A stretch of 64,000 bases of DNA from Bagarius yarrelli (Eukaryota > Chordata > Actinopteri > Siluriformes > Sisoridae): contig VCAZ01000131.1 in the NCBI GenBank assembly GCA_005784505.1, positions 737,847 through 801,846 on the forward strand, written 5' to 3'. Position 1 is the first letter of the stretch; each line of letters starts with the position of its first letter. The translations under genes were made by a program, and so were the position numbers. The notes below the pieces were generated by a model. It was given only the letters and a program-made list of their open reading frames with translations, did not search any database and was not told the origin of the DNA. Below, in pieces: positions 13,281 through 25,900 of this stretch.

Positions 13281-13321
13281 GAATTGAATGAATGAATGAA
13301 TGAATGAATGAATGAATGAAT
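13281..13321. repeat. (GAAT)n microsatellite
   Basis: About ten GAAT units after an interspersed repeat (TGTCATTGTGCAAGG...) at 13205-13280. Confidence 0.85.
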
Positions 13322-13726
13322 TCCAATTATTTAATCATGAACCACTTTTCTTCCTTTCTGCTTTTTCTGCTTTGTTCTACATTGTGTGCACAATGACTGT
13401 GCTACTTCCTGATGCTGTATGTCTCTACTTCTTAGTCAAGAATGAATAATTTTACAAAATTTGTCATGTGTAATATTTGAATTTGAAACCCAGAGGTTAC
13501 TAATTATAATTTTTCATACAGGTTCCTATTGGATTTTTAGTATTGTCTGTACTGTGTATTATCTATACCTTGTCTGTATTATCTATACCTCTATACCTGT
13601 GTATTATCTATACCTCTATACCTGTGTATTATCTATACCTTGTTGTTCTGCACACTGATTTTTCTTAGTGGGATTTTTTGCTCTTAGTAGTGAAATAAAT
13701 TTGCACTTCCTTTGATGGACAAGTAA

Positions 13727-14031
13727 TAGGGTTGTGTTGTAAGACCTAAAAACAATATATTTTTTTATTGTTATTTTCAATTTTTTTACTGTTGTTATAG
13801 TTTACAGTGTTTTTCATTGCTACAAGCTCCTTCTGTTTCTCAGCTGTCTCGATGTTTCATAAATGTCTCTTTAGTGCCACTGACCGGACCTGGCTGAGTC
13901 ATGTGAAATCACGAGCGGTATTTAGTTTTTTAAAAGAAAGGGAATAAAAAAACTGACATGGAAAAATGACACCAATTAGATGTTTTAAAATTCGGTTTCG
14001 ATTACTTTTTAATTAATCGTCCAGCCTTAGT
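13727..14031. mobile_element. Possible non-autonomous DNA transposon
   Basis: Starts AATAGGGTTGTG and ends AATCGTCCAGCCTTA, resembling the inverted termini of the clearer element at 41562-42111. The interior is AT-rich and non-coding. Confidence 0.35.
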
Positions 14032-14462
14032 AATTAATATGCTGTGAGACTCTGACCGTCCCCTTATCCCTTCCACGGTTTTGCCCTTTTACTGGGATTG
14101 ACACTTTTAGTGACTAACATAGAAACCGGTCTTATATCTGAAGCTTTTAAACCAATCGATATGAATCGGGGGGGGTTATGAGGCATCACAGTAGCAGGCT
14201 TGATATCATTATGTTCATCTATCTCATGTGACATATAATAAGCAGGAGCAAATGTTAAACCTGTCAATAACAGATGAAATATAGGAGCATGATTTTTTTT
14301 TTTTTTTTTTGTATTCTTCACCGTTTATAGAATAAATACTATTAAAAAAGAGTTGCAATTTCAGGTCTTCCAGGAATCCCTGTGTTTTTACATAGAAAAT
14401 AGAATTCAGCATGGATAAAGCAATAATAGAAAAAATATACACAGGATCAACCAACTAAATTA

Positions 14463-14788
14463 CATTACATTTAGACGGCTAGTATTGATCCAGGGAGTTT
14501 TTTAACCAGCTAAGTGGCAATTGAACCTGGAATTGAACCTTCTGATTAGCAGTCCAACACCTTAATCGCTGAGCTAAACCCTTTTAATTAGCATTACATT
14601 TACATTAACACATTTGACATATGCTTTTATCCAGAACAACTTACATTTATCTGTTTTTATACAACTGAGCAAATAGAGGTTAAGGGCCTCGCTAAGAAGC
14701 CCATCAGTGACAACTTGGTGATGCTGGAAATCGCACCCAATCTTCCAATTAGCAGTCCAACTCCTTAACTACTGAGCTACCACTTCCT
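14463..14788 (-). repeat. Two adjacent tRNA-derived SINE pieces (CTCTGGATAA-tail family)
   Basis: 14463-14581 is a fragment ending TTAATCGCTGAGCTAAACCC. 14595-14788 is a fuller copy from TTTGACATATGCTTTTATCC to ACTGAGCTACCACTTCC. Confidence 0.7.
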
Positions 14789-16740
14789 GGTGAAGTGCAT
14801 TAGCAACAGGGTTATAAATACTTCTATATAAAACGATTTAATGTATTTATAGGATATGTGTCGCTTTCTGTTCTTTGGATGGTTGAAAATTTTAACACAC
14901 AACATCATTAATAAAACTCTTATAAACTTTTCCCAGGTAATTTTTTTTCCCCCTGTGTATATATTCATTATAATTTAGTAGACGTTCCTCATATCACATT
15001 TTTCACCCTAATGGCAAACGTTTCAGTTTAAGTATGCTAGATACACCAATCTTAATTTAGTCATGCATTAAGAATATAAATGAACCCCTCGCTCATTCCT
15101 GGGTCGCTTCCATCGGAAACAAAACAACAAACCCCGAGTGCATAGAAATGATTAGAATGGCGACACCCAAGACCGGACAGAGAGCAAACTCAAGCTGGGT
15201 TTAAAATGGCAATAATAAATACATTTTTTTAATCATATCTTAACCAAAGTTTCTCAATATTATTTATTTTTTTAAGAATTATTGTAGTGGAAATGGAATG
15301 TAAAGAGTTACTAAATAAATAAAAGAAGATAACAATTATTTGCATATTTTAATACATGTTTATCCAACATTAAAAAAAAAAGGTTTTATAACATTGTTTT
15401 AAAATTTTAGCATGTTTTAGGAAAGATAGAAGAAAATATTGCCTATAAAAAATATCACATATACGAATAAATATATATATTTAATCTATCATGCAGATAA
15501 CAGCTTTATTAAATTGAACACAGGATGAGACAGAATCGTAGTAGACATGAAATTAAAGACTCGGTACGCAGACCGAGCAATTCTTAATGATGAGGTATGA
15601 GCGATGCTAGCTTATAAAGCTAGCCACCACGGAAATAAAGCCGCAAGTGACTGTTAGTATTTCAGTGAGGGCGCCTTCCTGTGGCTTGGAGCTGAAGGTG
15701 TTACAATAATAATAAAAAACTAAAATAGGATCATGAATAAATCTAGAAAAAATATTATCTGGGGAAAACGACTCAATAAATGCGTAATATATTTTTAGCG
15801 TGATGACTCTGTTAAACATGTATGTATATTTATATATATATATATATATATACGAAATGGATCTTAACCTATTTTGGACGAAACCCTTTACTGCCCCAGC
15901 CCACATCCCATGCACACAAACGGAATATTTTCATTTAATTAGTCGTCTGTTTGTTATGCATAATAGTTATTGCATCATTAGAATAAAGAAATAAGAAATA
16001 TTCTTTAGGAACAAAGAAACTGACAAACATGACAGCATAAATATTGAACAAACATCATACAAGTCTTGAAGCAAATTAATGAGAGATCTGCACCTGTTGA
16101 TTTGCTGCTATAGACGATAATAAAGATAAGGGGAATAAAGCCAAATCGAAAATAATCTATATAGTATATATTAGCGGCAGAATTCTTTCACTTCAGCTAC
16201 GCTATTAATGGCTTAGGAAAACTTGGCAAACTTTCACATAAAGTCACTTAACACACCTGTTCCTTTAGCGTCCAAAGTTAGCGTCCAATCACATGGCATT
16301 ACAATATTTTAAATGCCCTCTGACGTTGTCTAAACGTCCACTAGGTTATCTCCTCTGTTGAAATTCACTACTCAAGCTGCATGTTATAGTCATGTGACTC
16401 GATACATTTGTTTGAATGTCATAACCATATACTGTATATTGTGGGTTCAAATCTGGGTCATCACTGACCCGACATTTACATCATTTATGGTAGATTTAAA
16501 CATTTGTACTTGGACACAGTCCCAACAAAATTGTTGCTTTTGGTCTGAACACAGCAGTTTGTACAGTTTTGTACAGCCTGAGGAGCAAAATGTTACTCAT
16601 TAAAGAGACGGTTATCCTACCAAATATAAAAAAACTAACTTAATCGATGTCATGTGGAAATAATACGCCACTTACAAGTGCTAAAAAGCTAACAATGTTC
16701 TTTCTGTTCACAGGTAGTCAGACATTTTTGGAGGCGTAAT
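14789..16740. other. Intergenic AT-rich DNA, no gene seen
   Basis: Contains a short (TA)n run at 15828-15851 and no ORF with protein-like composition or splice framing. Confidence 0.4.
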
Positions 16741-16741
16741 A

Positions 16742-16772
<31 letters not shown>
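16742..16772. repeat. (CA)n microsatellite
   Basis: About 15 CA units, followed at 16888-16945 by a CT-rich stretch. Confidence 0.95.
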
Positions 16773-16778
<6 letters not shown>

Positions 16779-16948
16779 TTTAGGTATAATGCAATGACAT
16801 TTGAGCAGTGTGAGATGTCAGCACTCCACTCCCAGTCCAAGAGTTGACTTCTCCCAGCAGGTGATTGAGAGATCTGATCTGAGAACTTAATCTCTCTTTC
16901 ACACTTTCTCTCTTTCTCACACACTTTCTTTCTCTCTCTTTCTCTTTC

Positions 16949-17046
16949 CACTGCTGGGCCCCTAAGCAAGGCCCTTAACCTTCAAATGCTTAGTTGTATA
17001 AATGAGATAAAAGTCACACTGGACAAGATGGTGTGCCAAATGCCAC
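16949..17046 (+). repeat. Truncated tRNA-derived SINE (CTCTGGATAA-tail family)
   Basis: Only the 3' half: CTGCTGGGCCCCTAAGCAAG to GTGTGCCAAATGCCAC. Confidence 0.65.
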
Positions 17047-17463
17047 AAAATTGTACTTTCTTCTTCTAATAAGAAAGAATTGTTTTTAAACACAGACCTG
17101 TAGAATATTTAACACAACCTTCTCATGGAAATATGTTAAAATTCAACCAATCAGATGATGGCTTAGTGACTCCTGAAAGGATTTGTGTTTCATATACATC
17201 GTCAGGTGTTCCTGTAATGATTTGTGGGCTGAAACTAAGACTAGCACATTAAGTTCCTGTTTAAACTGACGCTTTGTAAGAGAAGTACTTAAAATATTAA
17301 AGAAAATATGTAAGAAAAAATGATATTAGTGTTGACGAGAGGAGATGATGTTAATTAATTGTTTTAAGGGATAGACTACAATCTGCTGGTGAAATAAGAG
17401 AAATGCACAAACCGTGTTTTAGTGTGTTTTTCCATTTTAATTGATTCTAAAATTATAAAGTTA

Positions 17464-17501
<38 letters not shown>
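17464..17501. repeat. (AAT)n microsatellite
   Basis: Twelve or so AAT units. Confidence 0.95.
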
Positions 17502-17930
17502 GTAATCCTATATTACGGAAAATAGCGTGTTTAAAGAAAACTGGGTGTATACTGTTTGGTTTAGTTTTTTAAGATATTACAAATTTAATATCAACGATAA
17601 AAAAAAAATATTTAAAAAATATTAAAAGAAAAATAATAAATTTTACAAAATAATCTTTTCTGTTTTACAGCAAAGACGTAAATTTTTAGATAATCTAAAA
17701 ATCGGGTCAAAGTTCATCTGTGCGTTGTCATAGAAACACTTCCTGAATACACACAACCGAGGGTTTATGTAAACTTCTGCATATCAAATAAGATATTTAG
17801 TTTTATTTCTTTTAATTTTTATTAATAAAACATAGTGTTTTTTAAAATATTTTGCTGCAAACGTTGAAATAAAAAAATTGACCACCAAATGACGGTTTAT
17901 AAAAGCTAATGCCTTTTTTAAAACAATACA

Positions 17931-17946
17931 CAGCGCCATCTGGTGG
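17931..17946 (-). promoter_or_regulatory. CTCF-like core motif
   Basis: The - strand reads CCACCAGATGGCGCTG, matching the CCASYAGRKGGCRSTG consensus at all 16 positions. Binding is inferred from the motif only. Confidence 0.5.
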
Positions 17947-18023
17947 TACGTTGATATTACAGCAGTCATATATAAATTTAATTTGGAGAATATTTGAATA
18001 TTATCTGTGACCAAGCTTCTTAC

Positions 18024-18104
18024 TTTTGCCTTTTTAATTACCCACTTTGCCATTTGAGTGTCTTCAGACTTTTCTGATGAAGGAACATCCATGTTGTAGG
18101 ACAT
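18024..18104 (-). CDS. Possible unrecognised - strand coding exon
   Basis: On the - strand an acceptor-like TTTATTTTACAG ends at 18289 and is followed by about 184 nt of possible 5' UTR. ATG at 18104 then opens 27 codons (MSYNMDVPSSEKSEDTQMAK, then WVIKKAK) ending exactly at a strong donor GTAAGA (18023-18018) in phase 0. The polar start and splice framing look like a genuine first coding exon. I do not recognise the protein and cannot place the next exon with confidence; 17690-17742 on the - strand is one possibility. It could equally be chance or old transposon sequence. Confidence 0.25.
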
Positions 18105-18502
18105 CTTGTGCTAGTCTATCACAGCAGTGACCTTATTTTCTTTCCATCATCATCATTTTCAAGGCCTTCCAACCAGTGATGATGATCTATATAGGGTCCA
18201 GAAGCTTAAAGATCCCTTATTTACAATCACTGACAGCGTCCAGCATTCAACAAGCACTCATCCGGATGTTGTTCTTGTGGTTTTTGGGCTGTAAAATAAA
18301 ATATAATCCAGTGTTGTTTCAATTTATATCAAAAGTAAAAATAATATAAACTGAGTAAACAGATTTTAAAACATAAAGGGGTCAAAGAGCTATTTTTAGA
18401 AAGCAAATTGAACATATAATTTAATTATTTTGGCATGTCAGAGGGAATAAATTAGAAATAAAGTATTAAATCATTAGGACAATGAAATAAAACATTCTAT
18501 CA

Positions 18503-18972
18503 GCTAGAATTGAGGGGAAGGTGAAGAAGACAGTGGTGAGACCAACGATGACGTAGGGTTTAGAAACGGTGGCACTTGGGAAAAAACAGGTGGAAGTAGC
18601 AGAGCTAAAGATGTTGAGGTTTTCGTTAGGAGGGACGAGGTTGGACAGGATTAGGAACGAGTTTATTAGGGGGACAGCTCATGTTAGATGTTTTCGGAGA
18701 AAGTCAGGGAAGACAGATTGAGGTGGTTTGGACATGTACAGAGGAGGGATAGTGAATATATTGGTAGGAGGATGTTAGAAATGAAGCTACCAGGCAGAAG
18801 GCAAAGAGGAAGACCAAAATGGAGGTATAGGGATGCGATAAATAAGGACATGAAGTTAGTGAGTGTGAGTGAAGAGAATGTAGAGAATAGGATTAGGTGG
18901 GGACAGATGATTCGCTGTGGCGACCCCTAAAAGGGAATAGCTGAAAGGAGGAGGAGAAGAAGAAGAAGAAGA
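18503..18972 (+). mobile_element. 3' end of a non-LTR retrotransposon (RTE/Rex-like), 5'-truncated and broken
   Basis: The frame encodes the well-known LINE reverse transcriptase C-terminal stretch (RLRWFGHVQRRDSEYIGRRM, RGRPKWRYRDAINKDMK, MIRCGDP, stop). Upstream residues of the same protein are in another frame and interrupted by a TAG. The element ends in a (GAG)/(GAA) run (18948-18972). A dead copy. Confidence 0.8.
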
Positions 18973-19591
18973 ATTATGATAGAAGGCATAATAGGTTATT
19001 GTCATGCAAAAAAATTGGGGGGGGGGACAGTTGATACTAAAGCTTAAAATAATAATAAATGGTTAATTATGTGATTGATTTGATTAATTGATTAGGTTAA
19101 CAACCACTCTATATATTCAACACACAGTATATTTAATTTTATATTTTTATATATTATTTAATTTTTTCTTTATATTAAGTAATTTTTTGTTACTTTTCCT
19201 ATTCTATTTTATCTTTTATCCCTTTTTCTATATAGGCCGTAAAGAAAGCTGTAAAAAAAAAAAAAAACATTTCACTACATGATGTACTGTGTATAACCAT
19301 GTATGTGGCGAATAAAATTTGAATTTTATTATTATTATTAATATTAGTATAGTAGTAGTAGTAATAGTAGTAGTATGATTATTGAACGAACAGTTTATTT
19401 AGATATACAAACAATTTTAATGAAAATTAATGAAAAAACTAAATTCAATTGACAAAATAATAAATTAGTAGTTGTTTTTTTTAAATTCATATGCTGTCCC
19501 TAAAGTGTAATCGGTCTCTAAATTTCAGGTCACACCTGTAGGTTTATTATTCATCTTGAATATTTTCCAAAAAAAACACCTATAAGCACCT
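18973..19591. other. AT-rich DNA with a LINE-type 3' end and microsatellites
   Basis: 19205-19325 ends GTGGCGAATAAAATTTGAAT, a 3' end common to fish LINEs. (ATT)n and (AGT)n runs follow at 19319-19376. No gene. Confidence 0.4.
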
Positions 19592-19634
19592 CTTCCGGTG
19601 TTTTTGTGGCGGCACACGTCATTAGTCACGTGAT
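19592..19634 (+). promoter_or_regulatory. Putative thioesterase promoter: ETS and E-box motifs
   Basis: CTTCCGGT at 19592-19599 is an ETS/GABP-type site. GTCACGTGAT at 19625-19634 contains the CACGTG E-box bound by USF/MYC/TFE-type factors. Both lie 100-145 bp before the first ATG, in a locally CpG-containing island within very AT-rich DNA. The promoter role is inferred from position; no TATA box is obvious. Confidence 0.5.
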
Positions 19635-19736
19635 AAAGGTAACTCGACGGTCCTGAAACCACGGGATTCGCTATGAGAAATTAGTGCCGCTGAGCAATAG
19701 AACGCAAATCAGCGGGTGAAAGTGTGTGGAAATCAG

Positions 19737-19891
19737 ATGATGAAGATGATGATGATGATGATGTGTAGGATGAATGGTGGTCGGTCGTGCTCAGGATTAA
19801 TTCAGAAACACATTATTTGTCCGCGGGCATTAAAAAAGACTTTACACGGTAGGGCTTCGACCCGAGTACCCGTTTTTTGCAATTATATATA

Positions 19892-19970
<79 letters not shown>

Positions 19971-22900
19971 TATAGTATATATAGGTATGTATATAATATA
20001 ATATAAATTAATATATACAGCTCAAATAATTAGCTTCATGTAGTTATATTTATAGTACGTTTTTTCTTCATTGGAATACTATAAATAGTTTTTAATTATT
20101 TTTAAACATTATAAACATTTATAGGCTTTATAGATTTGATTAAATAGTATTTAAATTATATAAGATGTAATAAACATTATAAACGAGCGAAATATGTTGG
20201 CTTGTGTTTGTGTTTTTTTTCATCAATTCAGTGAATTTAGATCTACTGAGTAAACCTTTTCTGTCATTATATTCATTTATTATAGCTTTATAATAAATAT
20301 ATCTTAGCAAAATAGCAAGATAGTTAAAACAACTTCAGTATAGGGATATTTAAGTTTAAATAATTATATATTTTAGTCATTTTTAGTCATTTATTTATTT
20401 TTTGTTTGATTATTAAAGCAAAACAAGGAGATAAAAATTCGTAATAACACAACAAGTCAAACTAATTATATAATTATATAGCAAAATAATGAGTTTTCAA
20501 GTCAAAACGATTTTTATTTTATTGAAAAGTCAAAATAAGTCGTAACACCAGGTCAACTACAGGTCATTACAACTAAATATTACTTTAAAAAATAGTTTAA
20601 AATAATAGGATACAAAATCACAAGGTAATATTATTTACAATAGAAATAAAATAAATAAAATAATGACGGAGCGTCCAAAGATTTTTTGACACTGAATATG
20701 TCGCCCTCACGTGGTCACTTTGAAGTATTACATCGCAAACAATGTCTGATTCAGATGGTTACAGTTTACCAATAAGTTTAGAAATTCTACAAATTTAGTC
20801 CTTAAAACATACTTTGCATGTTCTTAGGTTAAGGATTATGTTGGATTTTAATTATTTAGAGATTATTTAAAATGTTATTTTTTTTACAATTTTGAAGAGA
20901 ATGTCTTGACTGATGACTGAAATCTAATACTGAGATGATTGACTTTTGGTCTGGTGGATTTTTAACACTTTATCTATTAATCATTACAAAAGATAACATG
21001 CAAAGTTTAAATTATACACCAGCTACAAAACCAGTGTTAAACACAACATTTTACCCGATGAATCATATATCACATTTGGGATGTAATGGAACACCGACTG
21101 CACTTAGACCTTCTCTTCTGACATTAGTGTCTGATTTAGTGGCTGAAAGGTGGTGGAATGAACTTTTCCATCATTATCAGAACATCCGAGCCACTGGAGG
21201 TCTTCAAGGGATGAGTGAAGAATTTAAGAAAGACTTAAAATATTTTCGCGTTGGTCACTAATCACTAAACACATATGGATGTGACAGTCAGGTTTTCCAA
21301 TACTTTGCTCTGTTTATTTCTATTGTTTTAATTTTCTTCTACCCTGTGCAGGTCAGGTGAGATGGATAGCAAATCGTAGACCGGCTCCGGTATTAAAAGC
21401 TACACCTTCTCGTGCTTTAATTGACGAGCTGATCGTTCTGAAAGCTTATCAGCTGCCACGAAATGCCCCTGTGACCATGAGAGCTCGGATGACCTGTGAG
21501 GATGGATATCTCTGGCAGTCTGTCTCTCACTATCACGCCGATGATGACGGGATGGTCGACCGTGAGTAATTTATATATTTTCCGAATAAATCGAGGAAGG
21601 TAAATTAACTTTACTTATAATTTTAACAGTGACAAAACACCCCTCTGTTGGTGGGTCGTATGTTGGCTGTGAACCGATGGGCCTGTTTTGGAGTCTTCAG
21701 CCTGCACCGGGGGAAAAACAAGGATTAAGGTATTGGAATAACTGTTTTTCAGAGTTAGAACTATGATGTGACGCACAAGGAATGATTTTGATTAGATTTT
21801 ACTAGATTAGATTTTTTAAATTAGAATGTTTTCTATTTAATAGGCTAGAAGCAGGAATATCTAAAAACTAATAATAAGGGATTTTTAATCCTTAAAGGTA
21901 TAATAGAACATTTTGGAAAATGCTAACTCTAGCCTGATAGCATTGTCAAAATCCACAAATATATAAACACCTACAGACTAGATGACCAGATTTAACATTA
22001 CTACAATACATCAGAAAACTTTATAGTACAGTTAGTAACAGTACTAAAATAAAAATAGTACCCAATTACACTTCGCTGCTGCTGTGAAATCAACCCATTA
22101 TCCTACCTGTCCAAAAGAAATACTGTAACCAGTACTGTTGACTCCTGTAGTCGCCTCTAGTATAAAAACTCAACACAGATATTCATTTGGATTTTTGCTC
22201 TGTTTTAATTCATTTTTTTTCCACAGTATGTGAACATGCTGACGACAGGGATGCCAGATTTTAGAAATCAGCTTAAAAAAAACAGCAACGCCATTTAATT
22301 TCTGGTGTCATCTTTTACTTTGGTTTTATCACATAATTAACCTATAAATTGTACATTTTTCAGAACCACCAAACTGATCCCAATTCTGACCATATTCTTA
22401 ACGGGATAATTTCCAATCTGGCAACCCTGGCTGATCAAGTATCCTAGAATAAAAAAAGATAAGATAAGATAATTCTTTATTTATCCCAAAGGAAATTCTT
22501 TTTTCAGTAGCTGCTTATTAGAAAATAAAAGTGCAAAGAATAAAGAATAAGCGAAAGAAAAAACAAAAAATAAAATTGATTTTACAAATATAAAAATAAA
22601 ATAAAAAACATATATAAAATACTGATTATCCTGTCCACTCGAACAGGGTGTGCAGAAGTATGTAAATAGGCTTTTTACCTGCCTGTAAAACATATTTATC
22701 ATTGATTGGACAAAGCCTTCCACAGAATATATGAATACATTTAGTACACTTTAACTTAAGGAGTGATATTAACATGTGAAGAGACTTTTAACCAACAGAA
22801 AAAAATGTTTCAAACCCAATCCCCTACCCTGCTTCTAAGGGAAAACTTTTATTTATGCAGCTGTTTATACCTTCGTGCCAATAGTTTTGTCAATTTTATG

Positions 22901-25900
22901 TCTTTTAACTAAAATTAAGAATTGTGTTTTTTCTGTGTTTTAAGGTTGAAAAAGAAAGATGCAGAGACTCCATACTCAGTAGACGTGTCTGTTCTGGAGG
23001 GCCACATTTCTCCTTCTAACTTTTTTAAAGATGAACAGATTACCAAAGAGTTTGAGCTGGCAACTGTCTCAATTCAGCGCTGGTACATAGCGCCAAGCAT
23101 ACGCAGAATCGAAATACGGCAAAACCGAGTGGTGGGGACTTTGTTCCTTCCTCCAGGTTAGTTAGATGAAGGTTAACACACATTTTTTTTTCATTTAGAC
23201 TAAAAACAAGCAAAAAAAATCAGGACTAACTATATCCACAACTTCCTTTAGTGGAAGTGGTTCTGCGGCTAAAATTTCAACCTTCTCCCTACACCTATAA
23301 TTACCCAGGTGCATTCTGGGTGCATTCCATAGGCCACATTGTGTGAGATTTTAAAAGTGATTAGATATTCTACAAACTGGCATAAAAAGCCTTAGCAACG
23401 TCACTGTAAAGAACAATGAGGACTCCGAATGGTGTCCCATGAATTGCACACTTTTAGTGCATAGCATTATTTTAGACACGCCTTTATAACTCTGTTATTA
23501 CTCTATTATTATTATACTGTTACAACACGTTCTATGTCAGGCTGCAATTTACAAGAAAAAAAAGGAAGAAATACAGGCCTAAAGACTAAATAAAACTGCT
23601 TCTAGCTTCCCAAATGAAATAACAAAACTAAACTAACAAAAAAAGAAATAGAATAGATAGTCTTCACTCACTCCCTAGCTAACATAAACGGAACGATTAA
23701 AAAAAAATGGCTGCAACTTCTCACAAACTACGGAATGATACAGTGGTTGAAACTAAGAAGAGAAAAGGGGTAAGGCAATCATATCATACACAGCAAACCT
23801 ACATGGAACGACTGTCCAACTAATATGCAGACAAACCAAGAACAGAGCAACATAAACAGCATTTGTTGCAGACAGACGAACACAGTTTAAATGTCCCACA
23901 GGAAGGGGCAGAGCTTAACAGATGACTCCTTGATCGTCTAATGAAATAAGACAGGTGATGTAGTGGTGGGCAAGCCTAAAAAAACAGACAAGCAGACAAA
24001 TGACACCTTCCAACTACCAATATAATTCAATTCATTTTTATTTGTTTTGCACTTTTAACAACAGACATTGTCTCAAAGCAGCTTCACACAGAATTCAGTA
24101 GCAGTGAAAAGTGTAAGTTTGACCCTAATTAGCTAAAGTATCCCTGAGATAAAGTAGGAAGAATCCTTGTAAGGAACCCATCCTCATCTGGGGGACACCG
24201 CATGTTATTGTTTATTACAGCATATTGTAATGATGATCAAATTAAATGTAAACCGTAACTTTGGGTTAGTAGAGCAGAGTGAGTCCAGTCCATCCTCAAA
24301 GCTTCTCAAAATCAAGGAAAGGGGCAGGGTCACTGGGCAAGTTAACCTGCCTCTAAGAGAGAGAGAGAGAAAAGAGTAAGTTATGGATTATTAAGTGTAT
24401 TGTTGTGTAAGAATTAACAACATACTGTGTAGTTGGGGACTTTGACAAGACTAGCTTTGGCAGCATACCTAAAAAGGGGAGCCAGAAGGTAAAACAGTCA
24501 TGATGAATCACTGGGATAAAAGCTAGCCAACCACACCATCAACAAAATCATAATCACTGAACCCGACCACAGATGTAACAATACTAATATACTGAATAGA
24601 ACATTTGTAAGGACATCTTATAGATAAATATCTCTTACTTCTCGTCTAGGTCCAGGGCCATTTCCTGCACTTGTAGATCTGTGGGGTTTGGCGCGAGGCC
24701 TGGTGGAGTTCCGGGCTGCTCTTTTGGCCTCGCACGGTTTGGCCTGTCTGGCTTTAACCTACTTTGATCACAAAGATCTTCCTGGACCTTTAAAACGTGT
24801 TAATGTTGGAGACTCTTACTTCAAGGTAAGATTATTCTCACCCTTCATATTCCTAATCAATAGATCATTCTGTGCTGTTATTTTTATTATTATTAGATGG
24901 TGGAATGTTTCCATCAATGTCAGAACAACAGAGTCACTGGTTGTCTTTCAAGAGACCACCTCTTTCTTAAATACCTAGCACTTAGCATTGAATAACTGGC
25001 AATAAAATCACTATCTATGCTCTTATTAACAGCTTTTCCCTTTTTGTGATCTAGTGTACCAGTATTAATCTGGAAACACTTCTGAAATAACTTCTCACTA
25101 GATTGTTAACCTCGATTTGTTCTTTCAGCCACAACTGTATTAGTGAGATCAGAAAATTATGACAGATGAGGAGGTCAGGGGTGTCAACAATGTTTGGATT
25201 CATACCAAAGGTGTTTAGTAGGTTTGTGGTCAGGGTACCAGCACCTTTTCTGTTTTATTGTACCCCCTCTCTCTGTGAGGTCATATAATCACCTGGATTT
25301 TGACAACTGCTATGGTATTGACTTTCACAGCCTTTCACAGTGTCTTACACACATCTACTTTCCAATGGTGGAGATCACCTGATCTGATATACTAATCTGA
25401 AGACTTGTCCCCATGTTGGGATCTTTCTAAACAGCTCTTCTGACCATATGTCATGTTATCTATTCATTTAACCTCATCAACATTTGGTAGATTTTTGCCT
25501 GCAAAGTTTCAGCACTTCCTGCTTTGCACTGTGATCACTCGGAAAGTTTAGCACCACTTGATTGGAGCTCTGACAAGTCTTTCATGAAGGAAAGGGTTAA
25601 GAGTCTTGCTTAAGGACCCAACACTGGCGGACTGGCAGTGGTGTGGCTCAAACCCAGATCTTCCTGGTCGACAAAAACAACAACTCAGTGCCTTAACTAT
25701 TTGAGCCACCACTGCTCACTAAAGCACTTTTGTGTTTCTGTGTGTTTCCTAGGCAGCTTGGCAGGTTCTTTATAACCACCCGCAGGTATGTAAGGATCGA
25801 ATTGCCATCCTTGGGATTTCCTTCGGGGTCCTAATAGCTCTACGGATGGCCGCGTCCATGTCAATTGATGTAAGACACTACGGCTATAGACACCAAATAG

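Noticed and set aside
18688..18930. 80-codon + strand frame as a host gene
   Set aside because: It is the C-terminal part of a LINE reverse transcriptase in a truncated, frame-broken copy.
20935..21261. 108-codon frame just before thioesterase exon 2
   Set aside because: Its second half is a Tc1-like repeat fragment shared with other loci, and it is not joined in frame to exon 2; exon 1 at 19737-19848 fits in phase instead.
21366..21380. ATG near the start of thioesterase exon 2 as the initiation codon
   Set aside because: ATGGATAGC at 21362 is out of frame and meets a stop within five codons; the family frame is open through the acceptor and needs an upstream exon.
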